A stretch of 64,000 bases of DNA from Rossellomorea aquimaris (GCF_000935355.1 NZ_JXZC01000001.1:62001-126000), one strand, 5' to 3'; positions 42,456 through 51,904 are shown, counted from the stretch's first letter. The notes: generated by a model not told the origin, from the sequence alone. A program made the numbers and translations.

Positions 42456-43319
42456 ATGAGAATAGCCTGGGTTACAGATAGCACAGCATTTGTTCCGACT
42501 CATTCGAGCAGTAAAGAAAATCACATCTATATCGTTCCGATGAATATCCTCTTTGGTGAGAGCGAGTATCAAGACGGAGTTGACTTATCTCCGGAAGAAT
42601 TGTTCTTCAAGTTAAAGGAAGAGAAAGTAGAGGTGAAAACCTCACAACCTTCAATCGGTACCTTTAAAAAGTTGTTTGAAGAATTATCCAAGGAATACGA
42701 TTATATCTTTTCAATCCATGTCTCTTCACATTTTAGCGGAACATATTCATCAGCCCATCAAGCTGCAGAGTTGTTAAAGGAAACACTACCAAACATTATC
42801 TGTATAGATTCGAAGGTCATTTCCAATCCATTGACGGAATTAATCCTATACGGTCAAAGACTGCAGCATGAAGGAATGGCTCCGTTACAAATCAGGGAAG
42901 CTATCGAAAAAAGAATCGCTTCTTGTGAAACCTATGTCATGGTAGGCAGCTTGGAGCAACTCCATAAAAGTGGCCGAATGAGTGGGCTGTCATTCTTCCT
43001 CGGAAGTGTTCTTAATGTAAAGCCCATGCTTGCGATAGAGGATGGTAAACTTGAAGTGAAGGATAAAGTAAGGAGCATCAAAAAAGGTTTGAACAGCATG
43101 GCTGATCAATTAAATAGGGCTCTCGCTAATAAACGAATATCGAAAGTTTCCGTATTACATGGTTTAAATCGTGGAGATGCTTTAGAATGGATTGAGCAAC
43201 TGCAAGAACAATACCCGGAAATCGAATTTGGGGCGTACCCGCTGGGTGCCGTGATTGGCGTACACGCAGGGGCCAATACAATCGGTATAAGCTGGTTTGC
43301 AGAAGACGAAGTGAACTAA
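42456..43319 (+). CDS. DegV family fatty-acid-binding protein
   Basis: A 287-residue DegV/FakB-type protein: AWVTDSTAFVP, SQPSIGTFKKLFEEL, SIHVSSHFSGTYSSAHQAA, IDSKVIS and the C-terminal HAGANTIGISWF all match the family. Members bind an acyl chain and present it to FakA kinase. There is another DegV protein at 54.8 kb. ATG 42456 has AAAAAGGGG upstream. Confidence 0.92.
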   Translation: MRIAWVTDSTAFVPTHSSSKENHIYIVPMNILFGESEYQDGVDLSPEELFFKLKEEKVEVKTSQPSIGTFKKLFEELSKEYDYIFSIHVSSHFSGTYSSAHQAAELLKETLPNIICIDSKVISNPLTELILYGQRLQHEGMAPLQIREAIEKRIASCETYVMVGSLEQLHKSGRMSGLSFFLGSVLNVKPMLAIEDGKLEVKDKVRSIKKGLNSMADQLNRALANKRISKVSVLHGLNRGDALEWIEQLQEQYPEIEFGAYPLGAVIGVHAGANTIGISWFAEDEVN

Positions 43320-43321
43320 TG

Positions 43322-43364
43322 AAAAAAGGAGTGATGTGGAGAATGATGCATCGACTCCTTTTTA
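43322..43364 (+). terminator. Terminator after the first degV
   Basis: AAAAAAGGAGTGATG and CATCGACTCCTTTTT, one bulge, then ATTCT. Confidence 0.75.
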
Positions 43365-43409
43365 TTCTGATAAGAGGATATTTTTTGGTACAATGGAGGA
43401 GAAAGTGAT

Positions 43410-44054
43410 ATGGAGCGAAAAAAGTTGGACGATATCATCGACTATTTAAAACGTCAGTACCTTGGGGAGTCTACTGGACATGATTGGTTTCATTTGAATC
43501 GTGTCCGTAAACAGGCACTTATCATTGCAAGGGAAGAAAATGTACCCAATACATATATTATCGAACTCGCTGCATTGCTTCATGATGTTCCGGATGAAAA
43601 GTTCGTTGAAGAAGAAGAGGGGAAGGAAAAGCTGGACTACATTCTATCCACCCTCTCTCTTCGGGATTCTGAAATGGAATTGTTAAAATCAATAATTTAT
43701 TCCATTTCATATAAAGGTGGTCACGAAGCAGAATTAACCTCCATGGAAGCGAAAATCGTGCGCGATGCCGATCGTCTCGATGCCATAGGTGCCATAGGAA
43801 TCGCCAGGACGTTTGCATATGGGGGAAAGAAAGGTCGATCACTATATAATCCTGAATTTCAAGTTAGGGTGGGGATGACCTTAGATGAGTACAGAAATGG
43901 GGATAGTTCCAGTATCCATCATTTCTATGAAAAATTACTAAAGCTGAAAGACTTGATGTGTACGGAAACGGGAAGGAAACTGGCAGAAGAACGTCACGCC
44001 TTCATGCTAGGGTTTCTAGAGCAATTTAATAAAGAATGGAATGGTCAAGAATGA
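43410..44054 (+). CDS. ypgQ: YpgQ, HD-domain metal-dependent phosphohydrolase
   Basis: A 214-residue HD-superfamily protein. Metal residues appear as GHDWFHLNRV (H), LAALLHDV (HD, about 58-59) and VRDADRLDAIGA (D). B. subtilis YpgQ hydrolyses nucleotide triphosphates to monophosphate and pyrophosphate with Mn2+. ATG 43410 follows GGAGGAGAAAG. The last codons overlap the ABC-F gene start. Confidence 0.92.
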   Translation: MERKKLDDIIDYLKRQYLGESTGHDWFHLNRVRKQALIIAREENVPNTYIIELAALLHDVPDEKFVEEEEGKEKLDYILSTLSLRDSEMELLKSIIYSISYKGGHEAELTSMEAKIVRDADRLDAIGAIGIARTFAYGGKKGRSLYNPEFQVRVGMTLDEYRNGDSSSIHHFYEKLLKLKDLMCTETGRKLAEERHAFMLGFLEQFNKEWNGQE

Positions 44055-45931
44055 GAATGTTAACAGCTGAGAATCTTTCTAAAACGTATGGGGAGAAAAC
44101 TTTGTTTAAAGATATATCGTTTTCAATTACTGAGAAAGAAAGAGTCGGACTGATCGGGGTGAATGGAACGGGTAAATCAAGCCTGTTGAAACTCATTGCC
44201 GGGATGGAAGAATATGATACTGGAGAATTTTCGAAGCCGGGCGATTATCATATTGCCTACCTTCAACAGGAGCCTTCTTTTGATGGGGATTTAACCGTGA
44301 TACAACAAGTATTTCGTGGTGAAGCAAAAATCATCCAGGCTATGCGAAATTATGAAATGGCCCTTATCGAAATGGAGAACAACTCAGAAGATCCAAGAAT
44401 ACAAGAGGATTTATTTGAAGCTCAAAAGCAAATGGATATCCTTCACGCCTGGGATGCAAGTGCAAATGCGAAATCCATTTTAACAAAACTGGGAATTCAC
44501 GACTTTTCAAAGAAAATGAGCGAGTTATCAGGCGGGCAAAAAAAGAGAGTGGCGCTGGCGGGCGTCCTGATCGAAACACCGGACTTATTAATCTTGGACG
44601 AACCGACCAACCATTTAGACTACCAGTCAATTAAATGGCTGGAAGATTATTTAGGGAAGTATAACGGCTCCGTGTTACTCGTGACCCATGACCGTTACTT
44701 CCTCGATAAGGTAACGAACAGAATCTTTGAATTAGATGGAGGAAACCTTTACTCCTACAAAGGAAATTATGCCTCATTTATTGAGGCGAAAGCTTCCAGG
44801 GAAGAGGTGGAACGCCAATTATCCGAAAAACAGCAAAATCTTTATCGTAGAGAGCTTGCCTGGATGAGAAGGGGAGCAAAGGCGAGAACCACTAAACAAA
44901 AGGCTCGAATTCAACGATTTGAAAACTTGGAGGATACGATGTCTTCAGGTCCATCTGGCGGCCAGGTAGATATGGCAATCGGAGGAAACCGTCTGGGTAA
45001 ACAAGTATTTGAATTCAAGAATGCGTCAAAAATGTTTGAAGACAAGCGCATTTTAGAAGAGTTCTCTTTCCTCATCAAGCCTAAAGACCGTATTGGAATC
45101 GTAGGTAAAAACGGGAGCGGAAAATCAACTTTTCTCAACCTCCTTGCCGGGACAGATGAGCTTACAAGCGGTGAATTACTCAAAGGTCAAACCGTAAAGG
45201 TCGCTTACTATACCCAGGGTCATGAAGAACTTGATGAGAATATGCGTATGATCGAATATATAAGAGAAGCAGGAGAATATATAACGACGGATAAAGGAGA
45301 GCAGATCTCCGTTACATCCATGTTGGAAAGATTCCTATTTCCAATGAGCACACATGGTACATTGATCCGAAAGCTTTCCGGTGGAGAAAAACGAAGACTT
45401 TTCTTACTTAAGCTATTAATGTCAAAACCGAATGTCCTCCTACTTGATGAGCCGACGAATGATTTGGATACAGAAACCCTCACTGTTCTGGAGGATTATA
45501 TAAACGAATTTTCCGGTGTTGTCATAACCGTTTCCCATGACCGATATTTTTTAGATAAAACAGCCGAGCAATTATTGGTCTTCAATGGAGATGGACAAAT
45601 CGACTTTTACTTTGGTGAATACACTGAGTACCTGGAAAAGAACGAAGCGAAAAGTAAGAAGCAAGATCCGGTCAAAAAGCAAGAATTTGCTCCCTTGAAG
45701 GAAGAGAAAGAGAAAAAGAGGCTTTCTTACATGGAAAAGAGGGAATGGGACGAAATCGAAGAAAAGATGGCAGACATCGAGCAGCGTATAGAAGAAGCAG
45801 ATGCTGAGCTGCAAAAGGTCGGCAGTGATTTTGAAAAAGCACAAAAGTTAATGAACGAAAGTGAAGATCTCAACGAACAATTGGAAGAGCTCATTGAAAG
45901 ATGGACATACCTCTCCGAATTTGCTGAATAA
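44051..45931 (+). CDS. ABC-F protein, YfmR/Uup type
   Basis: A 626-residue protein with two ABC ATPase domains joined by a basic helical linker (RRELAWMRRGAKARTTKQKARIQRF, about 255-280), the mark of ribosome-acting ABC-F proteins, and a C-terminal coiled coil. Walker A motifs are GVNGTGKSS and GKNGSGKST; signatures are LSGGQKKR and LSGGEKRR. Uup/YfmR members relieve ribosome stalling. ATG 44051 overlaps the ypgQ stop (ATGA). The Uup-type affiliation is inferred from linker and C-terminal helix. Confidence 0.92.
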   Translation: MRMLTAENLSKTYGEKTLFKDISFSITEKERVGLIGVNGTGKSSLLKLIAGMEEYDTGEFSKPGDYHIAYLQQEPSFDGDLTVIQQVFRGEAKIIQAMRNYEMALIEMENNSEDPRIQEDLFEAQKQMDILHAWDASANAKSILTKLGIHDFSKKMSELSGGQKKRVALAGVLIETPDLLILDEPTNHLDYQSIKWLEDYLGKYNGSVLLVTHDRYFLDKVTNRIFELDGGNLYSYKGNYASFIEAKASREEVERQLSEKQQNLYRRELAWMRRGAKARTTKQKARIQRFENLEDTMSSGPSGGQVDMAIGGNRLGKQVFEFKNASKMFEDKRILEEFSFLIKPKDRIGIVGKNGSGKSTFLNLLAGTDELTSGELLKGQTVKVAYYTQGHEELDENMRMIEYIREAGEYITTDKGEQISVTSMLERFLFPMSTHGTLIRKLSGGEKRRLFLLKLLMSKPNVLLLDEPTNDLDTETLTVLEDYINEFSGVVITVSHDRYFLDKTAEQLLVFNGDGQIDFYFGEYTEYLEKNEAKSKKQDPVKKQEFAPLKEEKEKKRLSYMEKREWDEIEEKMADIEQRIEEADAELQKVGSDFEKAQKLMNESEDLNEQLEELIERWTYLSEFAE

Positions 45932-46009
45932 GCCTCTTCGTTTAAGGCGTCTTGGATACTGTGTTAGAATGAATGGTATAAGAACAATTTATAGAAAGGG
46001 GTACCAAGC

Positions 46010-47137
46010 TTGAGGATAGTATCGATTGAACCTACTCCAAGTCCTAATACAATGAAAGTTCTGCTTGATCAGGAAATGAAAGCCGGAAAGAGCAATAATT
46101 ATAAAAAAGATGAAGTGGACGGGGCCCCTCCCGTCATTAAAGACATCCTTGCCATTGAAGGCATCAAAGGGGTCTATCATGTTGCCGACTTCTTAGCCGT
46201 TGAACGAAATGCGAAATTCGATTGGCAAGAGCTTTTGCCACAGGTTAGAAAGGCATTCGGTGAAGATACTCTCGACCAGGAAAATGAATCTCATATGGAA
46301 GAACATTTTGGTGAAGTGAATGTTAGCGTACAGATGTTCAAGGGAATTCCCATGCAAGTGAAGGTGACAGATGGGGAACAAGAGAAGCGGTTTTCCCTTC
46401 CAGCACCATTCCTGGAAGCGATCGGTCAGGCTCAAAAAGAGGGAGATAATGTCGTCCTTCTCAGAAAGTGGAAAGATTATGGTATCCGGTACGGGGACTT
46501 AGATGAGATTGGCAATAATGTGACGGAAGAACTGGTTGCAGCCTATCCTTCTGAAAGACTGGCAGCACTTGTCCAAGAAGCACAGGAAACATCCGATTCC
46601 AAAGGACCTCTCATTTATAAGAAAAAGCAAAAGGTGAGTATCGCGGACTTTGAAGCCCCGGACTGGCAAACAAGGTATCAGAAGCTGGATGCGATGGAGG
46701 ATCCCACTTTAGACGACCTACCCCTGTTGGAAAAAGCTCTGGAGGATGAGAAAGTATCCATTCGCCGGTTGGCTGTTGTCTACTTAGGAATGATCGAAGA
46801 TGAAAAAGTCCTTCCTCTATTGTATAAAGGTTTACAGGATAAATCAGTGACTGTAAGAAGAACGGCTGGAGATTGTCTGTCAGACCTGGGCTTTAAGAAA
46901 GCAACTCCTGAAATGATCGAAGCTTTAAAGGATAAAAGCAAGCTTGTAAGATGGCGTGCTGCAATGTTCCTTTATGAAGTCGGCGATGAATCTGCACTGC
47001 CAGGATTAAAGGAAGCAGAGAATGATTCGGAATTTGAAGTGAAATTACAAGTGAAAATGGCAATCGAACGAATTGAAGGCGGCGAAGAAGCAAAAGGTTC
47101 TGTTTGGAAACAGATGACCGAAGCACGTCAACAATAA
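46010..47137 (+). CDS. ypgR: YpgR, Nfu N-domain and HEAT-repeat protein
   Basis: A 375-residue protein. The N-terminal 85 residues match the Nfu_N scaffold domain (EPTPSPNTMKVLLD, GVYHVADFLAVERN), and the C-terminal part from about 225 has repeated VRR/VRW helices typical of HEAT repeats (EKVSIRRLAVVYLG, KSVTVRRTAGDCL, KSKLVRWRAAMFLYEVGDE). There are no Nfu cysteines, so it is not an Fe-S scaffold by itself. TTG 46010 follows AAAGGGG. Located before brxA as in B. subtilis. Confidence 0.88.
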   Translation: MRIVSIEPTPSPNTMKVLLDQEMKAGKSNNYKKDEVDGAPPVIKDILAIEGIKGVYHVADFLAVERNAKFDWQELLPQVRKAFGEDTLDQENESHMEEHFGEVNVSVQMFKGIPMQVKVTDGEQEKRFSLPAPFLEAIGQAQKEGDNVVLLRKWKDYGIRYGDLDEIGNNVTEELVAAYPSERLAALVQEAQETSDSKGPLIYKKKQKVSIADFEAPDWQTRYQKLDAMEDPTLDDLPLLEKALEDEKVSIRRLAVVYLGMIEDEKVLPLLYKGLQDKSVTVRRTAGDCLSDLGFKKATPEMIEALKDKSKLVRWRAAMFLYEVGDESALPGLKEAENDSEFEVKLQVKMAIERIEGGEEAKGSVWKQMTEARQQ

Positions 47138-47160
47138 AAGAGAGAAAGGATTGAAATATG

Positions 47161-47595
47161 ATGTCAATGGCATATGAAGAGTATATGAGACAGTTAGTTA
47201 CGCCGATGAGACAAGAACTTACAAAAGCAGGCTTTAAAGAGCTGGGTACGGAAGAAGATGTAGTGAATCATATGGAAAATGCAGATGGAACAACCCTGGT
47301 CGTTGTTAACTCTGTATGTGGGTGTGCAGCAGGACTGGCAAGACCAGCTGCAACGCAATCAGTCATGAATAATGAAAAAACGCCAGACCATCTTGTAACG
47401 GTTTTTGCCGGTCAAGACAAAGAGGCGACAGCCAAAATGCGAGAGTATTTCGAAGGATACGAACCTTCTTCCCCATCCATGGCCTTACTGAAAGGAAAGA
47501 AAGTCGTCCACTTCATCCCTAGGGAAGAAATTGAAGATCATGATATTTCGTCGATTATTTCCAATTTATCCACAGCTTTTGACCAAAATTGCTAA
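47161..47595 (+). CDS. brxA: BrxA (YphP) bacilliredoxin
   Basis: A 144-residue thioredoxin-fold protein. The active site is NSVCGCAAG with C53-G-C55, followed by ARPAATQ; this is the distinctive CGC motif. It removes bacillithiol from S-bacillithiolated proteins after oxidative stress. The start MSMAYEEYMR matches the family; the ATG one codon earlier is also possible. The A/B paralogue choice rests on its position after ypgR. Confidence 0.95.
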   Translation: MSMAYEEYMRQLVTPMRQELTKAGFKELGTEEDVVNHMENADGTTLVVVNSVCGCAAGLARPAATQSVMNNEKTPDHLVTVFAGQDKEATAKMREYFEGYEPSSPSMALLKGKKVVHFIPREEIEDHDISSIISNLSTAFDQNC

Positions 47596-47604
47596 ATGGC
47601 CAAA

Positions 47605-47639
47605 AAGAAACGGGTGACTCTGTCATCCGTTTCTTTTTA
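47605..47639 (+). terminator. Terminator after brxA
   Basis: AAAGAAACGGGTGA and TCATCCGTTTCTTTTT. Confidence 0.88.
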
Positions 47640-47706
47640 TGGTAGGATAAATAAACGTAAAAAATATGTACAAGTAAAATGGTACCGATAAAGGAGAATG
47701 TTTATC

Positions 47707-48483
47707 GTGTTTGTCACTACATGCGGGAGAGCGAACCAGGAAGTCATAGAGAAAGCATATAAAACAGCTGAGGTACTCGATATTCCCTATATCCCCAGAA
47801 AAAAAAGATCGATTTTACACCATATGAATCTGCATGGACAAGACTGTTTAGTCATTGGAAAAGAGAGATTGGAACTTCATTCAAGAGAAGAAAATAGCGG
47901 CCCTTTCTTTTTCCATCCAAACTCCGCTTCCTTTCGGATTAAAAGAGTCATGCGAGGGGAGATCGATCCACTCATTGAGGCTGCAGATCTTAAAGAAGGT
48001 ATGAGTTTCCTGGACTGTACGCTGGGTCTTGCTTCAGATAGTATTATCGCCAGCCATATCGTCGGCGAAAAGGGGAGAGTTGTCGGAATTGAAGCGAATA
48101 AGTATATTTCACATATCCTTCATCACGGACTAAAAGACTGGGTATCTCCACTCGATGAACTGAATAGCGCTATGAATCGAATCACCGTCATTAACGGGCA
48201 TTTTCAGAAAGAATTAAAGGGTATACCGGATGATGCATTTGACGTCGTCTACATTGATCCGATGTTTGAAGAAGCCTTGACCGATTCTCACGGAATCAAC
48301 CCCATCCGCCAGTGGGCAAACTACACAGGCATAACAAAAGAAGGAATAGAAGAAGCAAAACGTGTGGCCAAAAAACGGGTAGTATTAAAAGAACACTATC
48401 AGTCCCCACTATTCAAAGAACTGGGATTTGACGTAATCAAAAGACCATCAGCCAAATTTCACTTTGGAATCATTCGAGTTTAA
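47707..48483 (+). CDS. ypiP: YpiP, class I SAM methyltransferase
   Basis: A 258-residue methyltransferase. The SAM region is FLDCTLGLASDSIIASHIVGEKGRVVGIEA (about 98-128), and a D-x-x-Y-like motif lies at VVYIDPMFEE (about 180), a pattern related to RsmJ-like rRNA methylases. The substrate is unproven. GTG 47707 is 10 bases after AAGGAG; the ATG nine bases earlier is too close to that site. Confidence 0.85.
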   Translation: MFVTTCGRANQEVIEKAYKTAEVLDIPYIPRKKRSILHHMNLHGQDCLVIGKERLELHSREENSGPFFFHPNSASFRIKRVMRGEIDPLIEAADLKEGMSFLDCTLGLASDSIIASHIVGEKGRVVGIEANKYISHILHHGLKDWVSPLDELNSAMNRITVINGHFQKELKGIPDDAFDVVYIDPMFEEALTDSHGINPIRQWANYTGITKEGIEEAKRVAKKRVVLKEHYQSPLFKELGFDVIKRPSAKFHFGIIRV

Positions 48484-48564
48484 AGAACATGTTTATAAAC
48501 GGATTGTTGATTTTTAGTGATAGGTAAATTATGTAAAATAACAGCATTGTTTATCAAAACTAAA

Positions 48565-48597
48565 CAATAAAATAGACAGGCATCTTAAGCCTGTCTA
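48565..48597 (-). terminator. Minus-strand terminator after the 25-residue ORF
   Basis: AGACAGGC, loop, GCCTGTCT, then TATTTTATT on the minus strand. Confidence 0.75.
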
Positions 48598-48609
48598 ATC
48601 ATCTAAGTA

Positions 48610-48687
48610 TTAATCAGTGAATCCTAGTACAACGAAATAACCTAATAGAAGTAAGTATCCGATATTGATCATAAGTCCTGTATCCAT
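48610..48687 (-). CDS. 25-residue membrane peptide
   Basis: A 25-codon frame starting with ATG at 48687 behind an almost perfect AAGGAGGATAAC. The product starts MDTGLM and then is one hydrophobic helix (INIGYLLLLGYFVVLGF) to the end. The strong ribosome binding site and a terminator of its own imply translation despite the size. No relative is recognised. Toxin-like, assembly-factor or oxidase-associated peptides have similar shape, but no partner is visible here. Confidence 0.62.
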   Translation of the reverse strand: MDTGLMINIGYLLLLGYFVVLGFTD

Positions 48688-48833
48688 CTAGTTATCCTCC
48701 TTACAAAGTATCCTCTTTAATATACTACCACATAAATATTTTTATATCCTACAAAAAAATGAAACCTTTTTCACTTTTTATCTGTAAGAAATAGTATAAT
48801 AATAGACGTAATACATAGGAAAGGACGTTATCT

Positions 48834-49424
48834 ATGTCAATCTGGCTCAAAAAGTCGTTTTTTATCCTGCTATCCATCCTGACATTTGGACTTGTTTCCC
48901 CTTCACAAGCCTTTCTAAATGAACATAATCATACCATGGCAAAAGGCAATGGGAAGCCTTCGTCGGTTGAATCTGTTCCAGAGGAAGTACTGGAAGAGGA
49001 GTCTTCCATTTCCTATGAGGATTTCGTAGGGAATATGATGGTACAGGCAGAGAAAAACGCTTATGAAAAGTTCGGGGCTAAGATCAAGCCTGTCATTGAA
49101 GACGAATTCAAGTCTTTAATCCTTCCTAAAATCGAAAAGGCGATAGCTGATACAGCTGTTCAATTTCCAGAAGAAGACTTAACGTCACTTACTATTTCAG
49201 AAGTGCCTCAATATGCAAAAACGGAAAAGATTTTTCATATTTATGACGAACGCTCTGGTGAAGATGTCATACGTTTCCATGTAAGAAAAGATCATCCGCC
49301 AAAAGATGGCTATTACTTCAACTTTCACTATCATACAGTGCATGACCAATTTCAAGCACATCATGACTTAGGAAGCATCTATTGGGATAAAAACACTCCA
49401 CCGCAATGGTTGAGTGTTTCGTAA
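48834..49424 (+). CDS. ypjP: YpjP-like secreted protein
   Basis: A 196-residue protein with a signal peptide (KKSFFILLSILTFGLVSPSQA, cleavage near residue 26). Helical middle (MMVQAEKNAYEKFGAKIKPV), then a strand-rich C-terminal region with His-rich FHYHTVHDQFQAHHDLGSIYW, matching the YpjP family. The function is unknown. ATG 48834 follows AGGAAAGGACG, and a TATAAT -10 lies 40 bases upstream. ypjP precedes thyB in B. subtilis too. Confidence 0.85.
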   Translation: MSIWLKKSFFILLSILTFGLVSPSQAFLNEHNHTMAKGNGKPSSVESVPEEVLEEESSISYEDFVGNMMVQAEKNAYEKFGAKIKPVIEDEFKSLILPKIEKAIADTAVQFPEEDLTSLTISEVPQYAKTEKIFHIYDERSGEDVIRFHVRKDHPPKDGYYFNFHYHTVHDQFQAHHDLGSIYWDKNTPPQWLSVS

Positions 49425-49452
49425 TCCCAGTGATTTCATAGAAATGAATGAA

Positions 49453-49487
49453 AGCAAGTACGTGGACGAGCGTGCTTGCTTTTTTTG
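49453..49487 (+). terminator. Terminator after ypjP
   Basis: GCAAGTACG and CGTGCTTGC, then seven T residues. Confidence 0.88.
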
Positions 49488-49499
49488 TATCTACAGGGA

Positions 49500-49812
49500 T
49501 TGTGGCCATTCCGGCATGTTCGCCTTATGCTTGTCGCCTCTGCCCAAGCCGCCTCCGCTTTAGTGTCATCCAGCTCCGGCGGCTAGCCCCTCGAGGTCAT
49601 AAGCTAAATTGGCCAAGAAGGCAAAGGACGCCTTCCCGGCCAATTCATCTTATGCTTGTCGGGGCTAAACGAGCCGCCTGCGCTTTTGCTTCATCCAGCT
49701 CCGGCGGCTAGAGGCTCGAGGTCATAAGTCAAACATGCCAAAAAGGCAGAAAGCGCCTTTCCGGCATCTTCGCCTTATGCTTGTCGCCTCTGCCCAAGCC
49801 GCCTCCGCTTTA
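49500..49812. repeat. Hairpin-repeat array, two full units (n = 2)
   Basis: L halves start at 49531, 49656 and 49782 (steps 125 and 126). Full 101-nt hairpins span 49578-49678 and 49703-49803. Middle stems are AGCCCC/GGGGCT in the first and AGAGGC/GCCTCT in the second, and inner stems are AATTGGCC/GGCCAATT and ACATGCC/GGCAT. A partial inner-hairpin remnant precedes the first L. It fills the gap between the ypjP terminator and the metallopeptidase gene promoter; no coding potential. Confidence 0.92.
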
Positions 49813-49910
49813 GTTATTGGAAACAATCTCTCCTAAAACGACTCTATCATTATGTTAAAATAGTAATAACGATCATGATACTTTTTCTGGAGGAAAGGAG
49901 GGGACAATAA

Positions 49911-50600
49911 GTGAAGCGCATCTTTAGCATCGTCGTTATTTCGGTTATTCTTGTCATTCTGTGGGCCCATTCAAAAGCCGACTACAGTGGAACCCTCTTA
50001 AAGCATTCTCCTCTTAAAACACAATTACAACTTCAATCCAGTAAACAATTAGAAAACATGGTTCTGTTGCCCCAGTCAAATTATGATAAATCAGCGGCAA
50101 TGGAAATGATTGAAAGACTAGATCATATTCCGACTCCACTCTTAGAGTCTACGAATTCACAAGATATTAAAATAAGATTATTTGAAAAAAATTTAACCGA
50201 TTTTTCTACCACAAGTCACTTGAAAGGAGTTACCCCAAGAGGGTACACTAATAAAAGTATCACATGGGATGACGTTCCTGGAATTGGCGGATCCAAGCTT
50301 GTTTTGGTGAAAATCGGTCACAGTGAGAAAGGGAAAGGTCACAGTTCGATTAATTTAGAATTACATGAACTCGCCCACAGTATAGATCGTTACGTCTTAA
50401 AGGACCTTGACTATGAGCTCGAATTCTTGCCTCTTTGGAAGAGAGAAGCTCCACAGGTTTTCCCGGACCAACCCTATTTTCTTCAATACAAAGAAGAATA
50501 TTTTGCAGAAACATTTGCCATGTATTATTTAAACTCAGAATCTAGAAATCTTCTTAAAAAGAAGGCACCAGCAACATATCAATTTTTCAAAGAACTATAA
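49911..50600 (+). CDS. Secreted anthrax-lethal-factor-like metallopeptidase
   Basis: A 229-residue protein with a short N-terminal hydrophobic segment (about 5-20) that could be a signal peptide or anchor. [11 protein letters not shown] (about 157) is an HExxH zinc site, and [12 protein letters not shown] about 37 residues later supplies a third Glu ligand. [17 protein letters not shown], the HELAHS context and ending [11 protein letters not shown] recall the ATLF-type (lethal factor C-terminal) peptidase domain. GTG 49911 follows GGAAAGGAGG. Likely secreted; the substrate is unknown. The next gene is thyB. Confidence 0.78.
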   Translation: MKRIFSIVVISVILVILWAHSKADYSGTLLKHSPLKTQLQLQSSKQLENMVLLPQSNYDKSAAMEMIERLDHIPTPLLESTNSQDIKIRLFEKNLTDFSTTSHLKGVTPRGYTNKSITWDDVPGIGGSKLVLVKIGHSEKGKGHSSINLELHELAHSIDRYVLKDLDYELEFLPLWKREAPQVFPDQPYFLQYKEEYFAETFAMYYLNSESRNLLKKKAPATYQFFKEL

Positions 50601-50622
50601 ACTTATAAAAGGTGTGGTCAGT

Positions 50623-51417
50623 GTGAAGCAATATTTAGACTTGTGTAAACATGTTCTTGAAAATGGCACGAAGAAAGAAGATCGAACAGGTACAGGCACG
50701 ATCAGCACGTTCGGTTATCAAATGCGTTTTGACCTAAAGGAAGGTTTCCCTCTTCTTACCACTAAAAAACTGCATGTGAAATCCATCATCCATGAACTTC
50801 TCTGGTTTCTAAAAGGGGATACGAACGTTGAATACCTTCAAGAAAACGGAGTCCGAATCTGGAATGAATGGGCGGATGAAAACGGAGAATTAGGTCCTGT
50901 ATATGGTCATCAATGGAGATCATGGTCAGGAGCGAATGGTGAAACGATTGACCAAATAACGAATTTGATTGATACAATCAAAAACAATCCCGATTCCAGA
51001 AGAATGATCGTAAGCGCATGGAATGTTGCAGATGTAGATCATATGGCTTTACCCCCTTGCCACTGTCTATTCCAATTCTATGTAGCCGATGGAAAACTAT
51101 CCTGTCAGCTTTACCAACGATCTGCTGACGTATTCCTGGGCGTTCCTTTTAATATTGCATCTTATGCCCTATTAACGATGATGGTAGCACAAGTTTGTGA
51201 TCTGGAACCAGGAGAGTTCGTCCATACTTTTGGTGACGTCCATATCTATCAGAATCACCTTGATCAAGTAAACTTACAGCTTTCAAGGGAACCCAGATCA
51301 TTACCAACGTTAACAATCAATCCTGAAGTAAAGGATATCTTTGGGTTCAGCTTTGAGGATTTCTCCCTTGAAGAATATAACCCTCATCCCCATATCAAAG
51401 GAGTCGTGAGTGTATGA
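50623..51417 (+). CDS. thyB: Thymidylate synthase ThyB
   Basis: A 264-residue ThyA-family enzyme making dTMP from dUMP with methylene-THF. The catalytic Cys is C146 in [34 protein letters not shown] and [10 protein letters not shown] are all in place. GTG 50623 is preferred; a frame three codons longer exists. The length equals that of B. subtilis ThyB rather than ThyA. dfrA overlaps the stop. Confidence 0.97.
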   Translation: MKQYLDLCKHVLENGTKKEDRTGTGTISTFGYQMRFDLKEGFPLLTTKKLHVKSIIHELLWFLKGDTNVEYLQENGVRIWNEWADENGELGPVYGHQWRSWSGANGETIDQITNLIDTIKNNPDSRRMIVSAWNVADVDHMALPPCHCLFQFYVADGKLSCQLYQRSADVFLGVPFNIASYALLTMMVAQVCDLEPGEFVHTFGDVHIYQNHLDQVNLQLSREPRSLPTLTINPEVKDIFGFSFEDFSLEEYNPHPHIKGVVSV

Positions 51418-51899
51418 TTTCTTTTATATGGGCAATGGATAAGAATGGCCTGATCGGGAAAGACAATGGTTTGCCATGGAGATTACCGGAGGACCTGAAA
51501 TTTTTCAAGAAAACGACGGATGGCCACGGGGTCGTCATGGGAAGAAAAACGTTTGATTCCATTGGTAAGCCGTTACCAAAACGCGAGAATGTCATTCTTA
51601 CAAGAAGTAAAAACTTTCAACCTGAAGGCTGTCTTGTCCTGCATTCTGTGGAGGATATCCTGGAATGGGCGGAAGGAAGAAATTCAGAAACCTTTATTAT
51701 GGGTGGGAGAGAAGTGTACAAGCAGTTCATCCCTCACGTAGATAAGTTGTATGTAACAGAGATTCATCATGAATTTGAAGGCGACACGGTAATGCCTGCT
51801 ATCCCTTGGGAGGAATTCACCTGCACTTCCTCTGAAAAGGGATTAAAAGATGAAAAGAATCCTTATGATTATGAATTTAAAGTGTATATAAGAAAATAA
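51414..51899 (+). CDS. dfrA: Dihydrofolate reductase
   Basis: A 161-residue DHFR. The signature [18 protein letters not shown] (about 14-31) and [28 protein letters not shown] are all visible. The Asp/Glu proton-donor position is E26 or D27 in LPEDLKFF. It recycles dihydrofolate produced by ThyB. ATG 51414 overlaps the thyB stop (ATGA), so the two are translationally coupled. Confidence 0.96.
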   Translation: MISFIWAMDKNGLIGKDNGLPWRLPEDLKFFKKTTDGHGVVMGRKTFDSIGKPLPKRENVILTRSKNFQPEGCLVLHSVEDILEWAEGRNSETFIMGGREVYKQFIPHVDKLYVTEIHHEFEGDTVMPAIPWEEFTCTSSEKGLKDEKNPYDYEFKVYIRK

Positions 51900-51904
51900 T
51901 CGCT

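Noticed and set aside
49448-49711. 87-codon frame in the 49.5 kb array
   Set aside because: Same cause as above: GC-rich repeat without stops in one frame.
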